A DNA stretch of 64,000 nt, taken from NCBI GenBank assembly GCA_020636375.1, contig JACJXZ010000002.1:186001-250000 (forward strand), written 5' to 3'. A program made the translations under genes and the position numbers. Positions 1-7,757 of this stretch are shown piece after piece. Positions within the stretch are counted from its first letter, which is position 1. Each line of letters begins with the position of its first letter. Below the pieces are notes generated by a model. That model saw nothing but the letters and a program-made list of their open reading frames with translations. It was not told the origin of the DNA and searched no databases. The stretch comes from Lewinellaceae bacterium. GTDB lineage: Bacteria > Bacteroidota > Bacteroidia > Chitinophagales > Saprospiraceae.

Positions 1-531
1 CAGCCACCGGTACCCCAGGGCCACCGCCACAAAGCCGCCGATGGCGGGCGCCGCGCTCATGCCCAGGCTGACGGCCAGCCGCAGGAAGGCCATGCTGCGC
101 CCCACCTGAGCCGGCGGCACATAACTGCCCACCGAAGCCATTACGGCCGGACGGTACGCCTCCCCAAACAACCCGGCGCAGAAGATCAGGGCAAACAGGC
201 CGTAAAAACCCTCAGCGTACTGCAGGCTGATAAAAAATACCCCGCTGGCCAGCAGGCTGCCCAGAATGGCCGGGTTGGGGCCGAAACGGTCGCTCAGGCG
301 GCCCGCCAGGTAAACGCCGCCCAGAGACCCGAAGCCAAAAGCGCCCGCCAGCAGGCCGGCGTCGCCCAGGGAATAGCCCAGCACCGTGGACAGGTAGACC
401 GTCAGGAAGGGCAACACCATGGTGCCCATCCGGTTGATGATGGTCAGGACGGCCAGCGCCCAAATCTCCCGGGGATGGCCGGCGTAGGCGGAACGGTAAA
501 CGCGAATAACCCGCACAAGGGCAGTTCTCAT
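1..531 (-). CDS. MFS transporter, N-terminal part (cut by window edge)
   Basis: The complementary strand reads open from an ATG at 531 to the left edge, giving 177 residues without a stop. The sequence has about five alternating hydrophobic helices. After the second helix comes the loop GRLSDRFGP, the major-facilitator loop 2-3 signature (G-x-L-x-D-R-x-G). This is the amino-terminal bundle of an inner-membrane secondary transporter, probably of the drug/sugar efflux type, but the substrate cannot be told from this half. A TATCTTG promoter-like box lies at 556-562, about 25 bp upstream of the start, and supports this start. Confident about the family, not about the substrate. Confidence 0.85.
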   Translation of the reverse strand, partial: MRTALVRVIRVYRSAYAGHPREIWALAVLTIINRMGTMVLPFLTVYLSTVLGYSLGDAGLLAGAFGFGSLGGVYLAGRLSDRFGPNPAILGSLLASGVFFISLQYAEGFYGLFALIFCAGLFGEAYRPAVMASVGSYVPPAQVGRSMAFLRLAVSLGMSAAPAIGGFVAVALGYRWL

Positions 532-555
532 GGATTAAAGGGAAATGGGAAAAGG

Positions 556-562
556 CAAGATA
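556..562 (-). promoter_or_regulatory. Candidate Bacteroidetes -7 box for the MFS gene
   Basis: On the minus strand the sequence reads CCTATCTTGCC about 25 bp before the transporter ATG. It resembles the Bacteroidetes -7 consensus TAnnTTTG with one T missing. I could not place a convincing TTG element 19 bp upstream, because the G-rich tandem array begins there. Confidence 0.3.
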
Positions 563-598
563 GGGATTTCCGGAAACAATGGGGAAAGGCGGGTAATG

Positions 599-733
599 TG
601 TGGAGATGGGGTGGAGATGGGGTGGAGATGGGGTTGGAGATGGGGAGATGGGGAGATGGGGTGGAGCTGGAGTGGAAATGGAGTGGAGATGGAGTGGAAA
701 TGGGGTGGAAATGGGGAAATGGGGTGGGAAAGA
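599..733. repeat. G-rich minisatellite (TGGAGATGGGG words)
   Basis: About 135 bp of imperfect tandem words (tggagatgggg, tggaaatggag and variants). The plus strand is almost entirely G, A and T with only one C. Runs of three to four G recur every 6-12 bp, so the strand could form G-quadruplexes. Reading frames run through it in several directions but would encode only W/G/E or P/S/H repeats, so I do not call them genes. Confidence 0.8.
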
Positions 734-948
734 GACAAATTCCGATTTAACATATTTTTAATAGAAAAAAACCGGTCCTTGATAGAAAAACCCGTAACGA
801 ATGGGTACTAGTCCGCATTATGTAACTGATTATGCTTCGTCAAAGCAATTTTTTATGCTTTGATTTGCTTATCGCGGAGCCTGATGGAATTTTATTCCGG
901 GCCATATTGGCGCAGGCTCCTGATTTTTTCACCACAAATTTTTTGGTT

Positions 949-1191
949 ATGTACGCCAGTTCAGAAAACAGGGTGGATGTTAACCGCCCGAAAATCCCTC
1001 CCGATCCGGATTGGAGCGAATTGCCGCTCCCCGGCGGCGAAGGAGAACACGATTTCGCGAAAACCGTACGGACAGATTTAACCACAGGAAAGCTTACCAT
1101 CCGCCGTCGCGCTCCGGACGAAAAACAGGAGGAGGATGCTAAGCTTTCTTTTTTTATGCCAACCCCAGGATGGCCCGCACCGACAAACTGA
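949..1191 (+). CDS. Possible small hypothetical protein
   Basis: An 80-residue frame starting at ATG 949 (an in-frame ATG at 832 would add 39 hydrophobic residues). The product is hydrophilic and proline-rich (PPDPDWSELPLPGGEGEH), with no signal peptide or recognised motif. It converges with and overlaps the 3' end of the next gene by about 38 bp. It could equally be a chance frame in a 600-bp stretch that otherwise shows no gene. Confidence 0.25.
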   Translation: MYASSENRVDVNRPKIPPDPDWSELPLPGGEGEHDFAKTVRTDLTTGKLTIRRRAPDEKQEEDAKLSFFMPTPGWPAPTN

Positions 1192-1714
1192 ACTCCCCGG
1201 CTAGTTTCCTCCCTTCTTCTGTGAGCCTCCAGTGATTTATTTTTCCGCTCTTGTTTTTTTCCACCCAGCCGTTGGCTTCCATTTCCTGCAGCGCAGCGAC
1301 CACATACTTCCGGCCCTTTATTTTTGAAGCCTGGTGAATCGAGGTGATGGCCAGGCCTGCCCCCTGTTCCTGAAACAGGATCAGCACGACAGCCACCCTG
1401 GCCAGAGATGCCTGGTATTGGCCGGAGGCATCTACTTTCCCGCCGGCGTCGTTTTTTCGGGGCCCCTCCCCTTCCTCCCTCACCAGTTCCAGAATGCTGG
1501 CCCGCAGCTGGTTGCGGGCCTGGTAGTATTCCGGAAAGCCGATCAGGCCTTTGGCCAGGCCCTGGTTCAACGCCGCCAGCCGGCCGGAGATATGAGCAAT
1601 GGCAGCTGCCTTTTCCTGGCCGTCATAATACCCGGCCAGCAATCTGACAGCTTCTTCCAGTTGGTCTTTGGAAACCAGAGCAGTGATTTGGGTTCTCAGT
1701 TCATGAAATGCCAT
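1154..1714 (-). CDS. Effector-associated domain (EAD11-like) protein with C-terminal winged helix
   Basis: 186 residues from the ATG at 1714 (an in-frame ATG at 1750 would add 12 residues). Residues 1-80 form a helical domain with the pattern LVSKDQLEEAVRLL... then SGRLAALNQGLAKGLIGFPEYYQARNQLRASILELV. This closely matches the EAD11 adaptor domain of Bacteroidetes conflict systems (arginine-rich helix, G-LI, asparagine-Y-x-x-x-N-x-LR helix). A linker follows, then residues 110-186 resemble a winged-helix DNA-binding or adaptor domain (ITSIHQASKIKGRKYVVAALQEMEANGWVEK, WRLTEEGRKLA). The domain normally recruits a caspase-, CHAT- or STAND-type partner through EAD-EAD contact; no such partner is adjacent. 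Function as a transcriptional or adaptor component is inference. Confidence 0.65.
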   Translation of the reverse strand: MAFHELRTQITALVSKDQLEEAVRLLAGYYDGQEKAAAIAHISGRLAALNQGLAKGLIGFPEYYQARNQLRASILELVREEGEGPRKNDAGGKVDASGQYQASLARVAVVLILFQEQGAGLAITSIHQASKIKGRKYVVAALQEMEANGWVEKNKSGKINHWRLTEEGRKLAGEFSLSVRAILGLA

Positions 1715-2086
1715 AGGCCGCTTCAGATAGTTTCCGGTGAAGATAGGCATTTACAACTGCCGGCCCTTTATGACAGGAATCCTTTTCCCGCAGCAACTAT
1801 TTGCTACATAGACCACAATAGCCGCCGCCGGCTATGTGCTCTACTGTGAAAACGCTATGTTTCCTATGTGGCTAAAAAAAGACCCAAACTGGTACTTCCC
1901 GCCAATAAATAATCCGCACCGCCTGCTCATTCCCTCCTCCCCTATTGCCCTCGCCTGTTTATCTTTGCAAAAAAAGACAGGCGCCTGGCCATGCCGCTTC
2001 AACGAGCAGGCAGATTAACTGTTTTATGATTGCATGGTTTTTACCGAACGAAATTTTCATTATCCAACAATAAACCATTCCTCAAA
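1715..2086. other. Divergent intergenic region
   Basis: 372 bp between the EAD gene and the lipoprotein/Sco pair. It contains a promoter-like TATCTTTG box at 1960-1967. I see no gene in it. Confidence 0.5.
1960..1967 (+). promoter_or_regulatory. Candidate Bacteroidetes promoter (TATCTTTG)
   Basis: TATCTTTG at 1960-1967 matches the Bacteroidetes -7 consensus TAnnTTTG exactly and is followed by GCAAAAAAA. It faces the lipoprotein-Sco pair that starts at 2087. The -33 TTG element at the usual spacing is not evident. Confidence 0.35.
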
Positions 2087-2554
2087 ATGCGAATACAAAT
2101 ATTTTCTCTTATCCTGGCGCTCCTGGCAGCCGCCTGCACCGGAGGCGGGCAACCCTCCCAAGGCGAAGAAGGAAAATTCACGGCGGAACAACAGGCCGCC
2201 CAGCAGCAGGCCTTCCAAAAGATGATGGACGTCCACGACGTAGCCATGGAAAAGATCATCGAAATGAACCGCGTGGCCCGCAGCCTCAAACCCTACCTGG
2301 ATTCCCTGGACGACAAGCGGAAACTGGAAGAGGTCAACCTCGCCATCACCCGCCTCGAAACCGCCGACGAGGCCATGATGGAGTGGATGGCCAACAGCCC
2401 CAAGCTGGGCAAACTGCGCGACACCCTGCAGCACGATCAGATTATTGCCCTGCTGAAAAACGAGGAGGAAAACATCAATAAGATCGGCGAGGAAATGACA
2501 AATAGCCTGGAAAACGGCCAGGCCGTACTCGCCGACATTACAAATAATGATTGA
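2087..2554 (+). CDS. Small coiled-coil lipoprotein
   Basis: 155 residues starting at the ATG at 2087, chosen because it opens directly into a lipoprotein signal (MRIQIFSLILALLAAAC with a lipobox ending in Cys17). The mature part is charged and helical, rich in Q, E and K, with heptad-like spacing. It is probably an outer-membrane-anchored periplasmic helical protein. It lies 48 bp before the Sco1 gene and is probably co-transcribed, so a role beside copper or cytochrome oxidase assembly is possible, but that is inference. Similar short lipoproteins next to Sco genes occur in other Bacteroidetes; no enzymatic motif is visible. Confidence 0.8.
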   Translation: MRIQIFSLILALLAAACTGGGQPSQGEEGKFTAEQQAAQQQAFQKMMDVHDVAMEKIIEMNRVARSLKPYLDSLDDKRKLEEVNLAITRLETADEAMMEWMANSPKLGKLRDTLQHDQIIALLKNEEENINKIGEEMTNSLENGQAVLADITNND

Positions 2555-2602
2555 AAGGCAATATGCCCAACTCTCCATCCGTAATCAAAAAGAAGAATAG
2601 CC

Positions 2603-3211
2603 ATGAGACACTGGATTTTCGCAGCGATCGCCCTGGCGGCCCTTGCCTGCAACAATTCCGAACCCCAAAAGGCCCTGCCCATCATCGGCAACCATGACAT
2701 TCAGGGGGAAGACACGATCTACCACCAGATTCCCGATTTTGCCTTTATCGACCAGGATAGCCAGGTGGTCACCAACGCTACCTTCGACGACAAAATATAC
2801 ATTGCCGACTTTTTCTTCACCTCCTGCCCGACCATCTGCCCCAAGGTGAAAAAGCAGATGCTGCGCATTTACGAGAAGTACCAGGATGAACCCCGCCTGA
2901 TGTTCCTCTCCCACTCCATCGACCCCAAGCGGGACACGGTAGGCCGCCTGAAAACCTACTCCGAAAACCTGGGCGTCGACACCGGCCGCTGGCGCTTCGT
3001 CACCGGCAATAAGGACGAAATCTATGAGATCGCCGACGACTACATGAGCATCGCCGTGGAAGACCCCAACGCTCCCGGCGGCTTCGACCACAGCGGCTGG
3101 TTGCTGCTCGTCGACCAGGACCGCCATATCCGCTCCTACTGCAACGGAACCGAACCGGAAAAGGTGGACGAGTTTATGAAGGACATCGACTGGCTGCTGG
3201 CGCATAGGTAA
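2603..3211 (+). CDS. SCO1/SenC family copper chaperone lipoprotein
   Basis: 202 residues with a lipobox near the start (ALAALAC). The thioredoxin-like fold carries the copper-binding motif TSCPTICPK (CxxxC, around residues 74-78) and the downstream conserved histidine in FDHSGW. Both are required for Cu handover to the CuA site of cytochrome c oxidase in the Sco family. LSHSIDPKRDT is also a Sco hallmark. Length and order fit a normal full protein acting in the periplasm, anchored to a membrane. It follows the coiled-coil lipoprotein in the same direction and is followed by a strong hairpin. Confidence 0.92.
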   Translation: MRHWIFAAIALAALACNNSEPQKALPIIGNHDIQGEDTIYHQIPDFAFIDQDSQVVTNATFDDKIYIADFFFTSCPTICPKVKKQMLRIYEKYQDEPRLMFLSHSIDPKRDTVGRLKTYSENLGVDTGRWRFVTGNKDEIYEIADDYMSIAVEDPNAPGGFDHSGWLLLVDQDRHIRSYCNGTEPEKVDEFMKDIDWLLAHR

Positions 3212-3240
3212 AGTTACGTCACGTTAAAGGGCAGCCCGCC

Positions 3241-3279
3241 CAAAAAAAAGAGAGGCGCATTCAGGTGACAGCGCCTCTC
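3241..3279. terminator. Hairpin terminator after the Sco gene
   Basis: A perfect 9-bp stem (GAGAGGCGC at 3250-3258, GCGCCTCTC at 3271-3279) with a 12-nt loop. An A8 run lies on its left, so the T tract would be on the minus-strand transcript. It lies 38 bp after the Sco stop. Sequence supports a stem, but its direction of action is uncertain. Confidence 0.55.
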
Positions 3280-3596
3280 CCTAAAACTATCTACTCAAAA
3301 CTATATGCTGTTTCCATTTGGCTTTGGGCAAGGGCAGCGCTGTACTCCAGGCCAACACTACCCCCTATTGGCTTTCGGGGCCTCCACTAATGTTTGTCGA
3401 TGTTACAAAATAAGTGATAAATCGAAACTTTTGCAAGTTTTTAAGTTTAATTTTCACCAAAAAAAGAACAAAATTTAATCAAAATAATTACATTTTTATT
3501 CCACAAAACCCCGATGCCTCAAACAGTGAAGTTATTTTTCGCTGCTCCCTTATTAAAGTAACAAAGTGTAACTATTTAGGTGAGCCTGATGCCTTT

Positions 3597-3681
3597 GCCA
3601 CGAAGACACAAAAACACTAAGATTGCACAAGCCGATAGCTATCGGCTTGGTGCGATCTTGGTGTCTTGGTGTCTTCGTGGC
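3597..3681. repeat. Dispersed palindrome GCCACGAAGACAC...GTGTCTTCGTGGC
   Basis: An 85-bp imperfect palindrome with perfect 13-bp ends (3597-3609 and 3669-3681) and a central AAGCCGATAG/CTATCGGCTT. Half-copies or diverged copies with the same words (GCCACAAAGACACAAAAACTC, CCACGAAAACACTAAAACAC) appear near 27928, 41540 and 52131. It looks like an intergenic REP-type family. Confidence 0.75.
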
Positions 3682-4288
3682 TAAAAAGCGGAGGGCTGCT
3701 AAATAGATTCAACAAAGTAGAATTAGGAACAAAGCTGCCCTGCTCGCGTATAGTTTGTAACTTTACGCCGGAGAAGTATGCCATGGCTGGCTTTTCAGAA
3801 AGCTGCTGCTATGCGGCCGGGCGCTTGATTTCGTTCCTGACATAACCAGCGGTGCCGGTAAATACTGACACGGCTGGACTTTGTGACGACAAAATGTGTG
3901 ACATTATACTCCGCTGCAATAGGTTTTGTGTATTTACGGGTTGCCCCCTTTAGGGGATTGGCGGGGAGGGCAAATGCACAAAACCTATTGCCGTTAAGTA
4001 TAAATCTACATCCCGGCCCCCGCTCTCCCCCTGAAACTTCCGAACGGCCCGTCCTTATGGCCGGGTAACCGGCCTTCGATATGCAGCCCCCAACTCCGGT
4101 TTGATGGTATTTCAGAGTTAAAGTTTTGCGGCCGGAATACCATAAAACCGAAATGCCGTACCCACAGAATAGAAAGTTGGGGGCCACATATCGAGCTTGA
4201 GAGTGAAATTTGGCGCCATGGTGTCCCGTGCTACTCAGACACGGGTAAACTTTGTGGCAAAGAAGCCCGGCAAGAAACACAAGATGAA

Positions 4289-4819
4289 ATGATTGACTGG
4301 AAAAAAGTAAGCGAGCGCTTTGCCTACCGGGGCTGGCGCAACATGATACAGAAGCGTTTTGAAATGCCCGACGGGCAACACGCGGATTTCGACGTCGTTG
4401 GCATTGACACCTTCGTGACGATCGCAGCGTTCACCACCGACCGGGAGGCAATCATGGTCCGCCAGTTCCGGCCCGGGCCGGAGATGGTCCTGACCAGCTT
4501 CCCGGAGGGCCTGGTCGACCCCCGGGAATCCCCGGAAATGACCGCCCGCCGCGAACTGCTGGAAGAGACGGGCTTCGAAGCCGGCCACATTTCCCTGCTC
4601 AAGGAAGTGCGCAGCGCCTACACCACCGAGCGGCAGATCATGCTGCTGGCCCGCGATTGCCATAAAGTGGCCCAGCAAAAACTCGACGCCACGGAATTCA
4701 TCGAGGTGTTCACCCTGCCCCTGCCCGAGTTCCGCAAGCTGCTGCGCCGGGCCGAAGACACCAGCTTCGTCAATGTGGATGCCGGATACCTGGCGCTGGA
4801 CCGGATGGGTTGGTTGTAA
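4289..4819 (+). CDS. NUDIX hydrolase (ADP-ribose pyrophosphatase-like)
   Basis: 176 residues. The Nudix box is complete: GLVDPRE, seven residues, then RELLEETGF (G-x5-E-x7-REUxEExGU, about residues 72-94). It provides the glutamates that bind Mg2+ for cleavage of nucleoside-diphosphate-X substrates. Length, the preceding MVRQFRPG strand and PEGLVD resemble ADP-ribose/NDP-sugar pyrophosphatases rather than MutT, but the substrate is inferred. It stands alone between a repeat-rich gap and a convergent peptidase gene. Confidence 0.88.
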   Translation: MIDWKKVSERFAYRGWRNMIQKRFEMPDGQHADFDVVGIDTFVTIAAFTTDREAIMVRQFRPGPEMVLTSFPEGLVDPRESPEMTARRELLEETGFEAGHISLLKEVRSAYTTERQIMLLARDCHKVAQQKLDATEFIEVFTLPLPEFRKLLRRAEDTSFVNVDAGYLALDRMGWL

Positions 4820-4825
4820 GGACTC

Positions 4826-4906
4826 GTGCATTCGTGTTTTGGTGCATTGGTGTATTCGAAGTTGCCCATCCCGAATGCACGAATGCACCAAAACACAAAT
4901 GCACGC
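4826..4906. repeat. Inverted tandem-word element (GTGCATTCGTGTTTTGGTGCA)
   Basis: The arm at 4826-4860 is complementary to the arm at 4873-4906; both are built from words such as AATGCACCAAAACACAAATGCACG. The same words recur at 34848-34873 and 58125-58147. It lies between two convergent genes and could fold as a bidirectional terminator, but there is no clear T tract. Confidence 0.6.
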
Positions 4907-4908
4907 CT

Positions 4909-6882
4909 CTACGGCCTGGCCTCCTCCTTCATCAGATACTTATCAAACCACCCCATTTGCCGGCGGGTATAATCCAGCCGGGCCGAGGCGTTGCGGTTGC
5001 CATGGCCCTCGCCGGGGTACAGCACCAGCCCGACCGGCGTGTCGGTGCGCGTCTTGATGTGGCGGTACAGCTCCATCGACTGGCTGGGGTCGACGCGGGT
5101 ATCTTCGGCGCCGGCCATGATCAGCAGGGGCGTCTCGCACTGCCCGGCATAGTAGACGGGACTGCGCTTAAGGAAAAACTCATAGTCCTCCCATACGCGC
5201 TTGCGGGCGTGGACGAGATAAAGCTCTTCCGGAATGTCGCTGGTGCCCCATTTGGAAATGTTGTCGCTGATGCCCACGAACATGACGCCGGCGGCAAACT
5301 TTTCGGTATAGCGGGTAGCCATCCATCCGGTGGCGTAACCGCCGTAGGAACCTCCGGTAACGCCGACCTTATCCTTGTCGACCAGCCCTTTGTCCACGAG
5401 GTAATCCACCCCGTCGACGATGTCGTCAAACTCTTTGCCGGCCAGGTCGCCCTGGCTGGACATGGCAAAGGCCAGCCCGCGGCCGGTGCTGCCCCGGTAG
5501 TTGGGGTAGAACACTCGGTAACCCGCAGCAGCCCCCATCTGCCCGACAGTGGAATAGTAGGTCAGCCAGCCGTTGTCGTAGTGCGATTCGGGGCCGCCGT
5601 GCACCACGGTGATCAGCGGGTAGGCCTTGCCCGCTTCTTCATCCAGGGGGTGGATGAGTACGCCTTGTATCTCCATCCCGTCGCGGGCTTTGTAGGCGAC
5701 CGCTTCCTGGCGGCCCAGCTTTTTGTCGGCCAGCCAGAGGTTGCTGACGGTGATGCGCTGCGGCTCTTTCAAATCGGGCGTCAGAAGAAAAGCTTCATCG
5801 GGAAACCAGGCGGTATTGGCAATGAGGACGAGGTTGCCGTTCGTCGCCCGGCCCAGGCCGGTGAAGTTCAGCCCTCCGGTATTGCCCATGCGCTTCAGGG
5901 CCCCGCCGCCGGCTGGGATGGTTCCCAAAACAGAAGACAGCCCCTCGCTGGCGATGAACTGGATGGTTTTATCATCCGCCCATTCGAAACCGTCGAAATG
6001 GCCCTCAAAATCCGAAGCGAGCCTCTTCGGCTTCCCCCCTTGCGCGGATACGACAAACAGGCGCCCATCGGTGGGGTCGTGGATGTCGGCGCCGGCGATA
6101 AAGCCCAGCTGTTCCCCGCCGGGGCTCCAGGCCAGCTTGCCCAGCTTGCCGCTGTGTTCTACCGGCATCAGCTTGCCCGGCGTGTCGATATTAAAGATAA
6201 AAACCCTTTGTTTCATGTATTCGTCGTCGATAAGCGGAGTGGGTGCTACAGCTACTGCCAGACGCTGCCCGTCGGGGTTCCACTGTATGTCGTGAAAGTC
6301 GCCGGCGATGTCGATTGCCTGGGGTTCCTTTTTGTCCCAGTCCATGGTATAGGCTCGGGCATACGTGAGGTTCTGCTCGTACAGGATGGGTTCGTAGGGC
6401 AGTTTGCCTTCTTCCTTTTCCTCTTTTTTGGGCTCAGCGGCGATGAAAGCCAGCTTTTTGCCGTCGGCCGACCACTGATACTGCGAAATGGAGGTTTCAA
6501 ATGCATAAACCTTCTGCGCTTCTCCGCCGGACAGGGAGGCTTCGTAGAGGGACGTCACCCCGTCTCCGTCCATCTTGGCCAGGAAGGTAACACTCTGGTG
6601 TCCGGGGCGAAAACTGACATTTCGCACACTGCCCCGGGTGAAAAAGGGAAGCGATTGCCCGGTTTTCACGTTGTACAGGTAGAGGTGGTAACTGGCCGGC
6701 TTGTTTTCCTTGTAGGGGTCAGCCGGCACGGAGACGGTATAGGCCACCATCTGGCCATCAGCTGAGATAACGGCGCTGCTGACCGTCTGCAGGCGGGCGA
6801 TGTCGTCGGCCGTCAGGCCCTGGGCGTGGGCCGTCAGGATTGGAACAATCAGGATCAGGGCAAAAAGGATCTTTTTGATCAT
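4909..6882 (-). CDS. S9 family serine peptidase (prolyl oligopeptidase type), secreted
   Basis: 657 residues from the ATG at 6882, chosen because it opens on a signal peptide (MIKKILFALILIVPILTAHAQ); an ATG at 6906 would add eight residues. The first 380 residues are WD40-like/beta-propeller repeats (SADGQMVAYT, WSADGKKLAFIA, WSPGGEQLGFIAG). The C-terminal alpha/beta hydrolase domain has the nucleophile motif GGSYGGY (Ser about 512), the aspartate in GAEDTRVD (about 594) and the histidine in PGEGHGN (about 627), so the triad is intact. HGGPESHYDNGW forms the oxyanion region. It probably trims oligopeptides in the periplasm. The family is dipeptidyl-peptidase/acylaminoacyl-peptidase-like; exact specificity is not deducible. 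Confidence 0.92.
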   Translation of the reverse strand: MIKKILFALILIVPILTAHAQGLTADDIARLQTVSSAVISADGQMVAYTVSVPADPYKENKPASYHLYLYNVKTGQSLPFFTRGSVRNVSFRPGHQSVTFLAKMDGDGVTSLYEASLSGGEAQKVYAFETSISQYQWSADGKKLAFIAAEPKKEEKEEGKLPYEPILYEQNLTYARAYTMDWDKKEPQAIDIAGDFHDIQWNPDGQRLAVAVAPTPLIDDEYMKQRVFIFNIDTPGKLMPVEHSGKLGKLAWSPGGEQLGFIAGADIHDPTDGRLFVVSAQGGKPKRLASDFEGHFDGFEWADDKTIQFIASEGLSSVLGTIPAGGGALKRMGNTGGLNFTGLGRATNGNLVLIANTAWFPDEAFLLTPDLKEPQRITVSNLWLADKKLGRQEAVAYKARDGMEIQGVLIHPLDEEAGKAYPLITVVHGGPESHYDNGWLTYYSTVGQMGAAAGYRVFYPNYRGSTGRGLAFAMSSQGDLAGKEFDDIVDGVDYLVDKGLVDKDKVGVTGGSYGGYATGWMATRYTEKFAAGVMFVGISDNISKWGTSDIPEELYLVHARKRVWEDYEFFLKRSPVYYAGQCETPLLIMAGAEDTRVDPSQSMELYRHIKTRTDTPVGLVLYPGEGHGNRNASARLDYTRRQMGWFDKYLMKEEARP

Positions 6883-7727
6883 GTTGGCTCGTTTTTGGTT
6901 AGACAATGTTCTGGTTGAAGTGCCTCCCGGAACCAGGAGCGGGGCTTTGCGCTACTGAAGGTTATGGGCTAAGCCGCCGGGCCCAGGTTGGAAAGAGCAT
7001 AAACTCCAACTTTTTTATAGGAACAAAAGGAATGGGGTTGGGTTTGTTGGGGAAGGTGTTTTAAAGCGAGCCAGGTAATGCCGGCTGCCGGCCAACGCAG
7101 GCTTCCAGTGCGTGTTGACCTGCTCCCGCTCTTCCCTTTGGCTGTCGGCAGACCAAGACCGGGGTGCCTGGCTTCTGTTTAGCCGGGCCTCCGCCCGCCG
7201 TACGCTTGCGCTGACTTCGTCTGCCGAAGGCGGCTAAGTCGTCCGAAGGCCGAAGCTTCAGCGTACTTCGTACGCCATAGGCGCGGCTTCGTACGCGGAA
7301 CGCGTAGGAGCAAGTTGGGCTCCTGCCCACGGCCTCCGTCCGCGTCCGTCGCCAAATGTTATGGCCGCCGGAGACCGAAGCGGACTACGGTCCGTCGAAG
7401 GCGGAGGCGGGGGTGAGCTCATCCGGCGGGCCTGCCCACAGGCCAGCCGCTGCCCCTTAAAAGGCTGGACAGCTCTTTAACGCATCCGCCTGATGCGCAT
7501 GGAATCGGGGGGGCTTGCGATCAGGATGATCGCGCCACGAGGAGCAGAGGGTTGGGCTTGCGATTAGGCCTCCGCCTGCCAAAGCAGGCTACTGCGACGG
7601 CAGGATGGTCGCGCTATGAGGCGCAGAGAGGGGGCTTGCGATCAGGATGATCGCGCCACGAGAAGCAGAGGGTTGGGCTTGCGATTAGGATGATCGCGCC
7701 ACGAGAAGCAGAGGGTTGGGCTTGCGA
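6883..7727. other. Intergenic region with palindromic words and 43-bp tandem repeats
   Basis: 845 bp without a credible gene. From about 7190 to 7400 it is made of overlapping words such as CGTACTTCGTACGCC and GTCCGAAGGCCGAAG. From 7513 it carries the 43-bp tandem repeat listed separately. Confidence 0.6.
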
Positions 7728-7757
7728 TCAGGATGATCGCGCCACGAGGAGGAGGCC
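7513..7757. repeat. 43-bp tandem repeat running into the 3' end of the CHAT gene
   Basis: Copies starting with GCTTGCGATCAGGATGATCG begin at 7513, 7556, 7634, 7677 and 7720. Spacing is 43 bp except for the second copy, which holds a 36-bp insert (7569-7604). The last copy contains the stop codon and final codons (VARSS) of the CHAT protein. The array therefore looks like repeated duplication of that gene's 3' end. Confidence 0.85.
7569..7604. mobile_element. 36-bp palindromic mini-insertion
   Basis: Relative to its neighbours, the second 43-bp repeat unit contains an extra 36 bp starting CCTCCGCCTGCC and ending GACGGCAGG. A matching 36-bp insert sits in the rhs remnant at 46418-46453, and a 38-bp relative at 55399-55436. 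Confidence 0.55.

Larger units (their letters stand above)
3212..4288. other. Gene-poor region with nested inverted repeats
   Basis: About 1.08 kb with no convincing gene. It holds the Sco hairpin, an 85-bp palindrome (3597-3681), a 15-bp inverted pair at 3916-3930/3977-3991 (GCAATAGGTTTTGTG and its complement), and a 20-bp pair at 4076-4095/4175-4194 matching at 18 positions. Inside the last pair lies a further arm pair (CGGTTTGATGGTATT facing AATACCATAAAACCG). A 161-residue minus-strand frame (3795-4280) crosses these arms and is not credible as a protein. Confidence 0.6.

Noticed and set aside
599..811. Small tryptophan/glycine-rich or proline/serine-rich proteins
   Set aside because: Frames simply read a minisatellite; no start signal or conserved composition.
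3795..4280. A 161-residue minus-strand protein
   Set aside because: The frame crosses two inverted-repeat pairs, shows no domain or signal peptide, and has mixed composition.
4810..6765. A 651-residue plus-strand frame opposite the S9 peptidase
   Set aside because: Antisense shadow of a real gene with intact catalytic triad; composition reflects the complementary codons.
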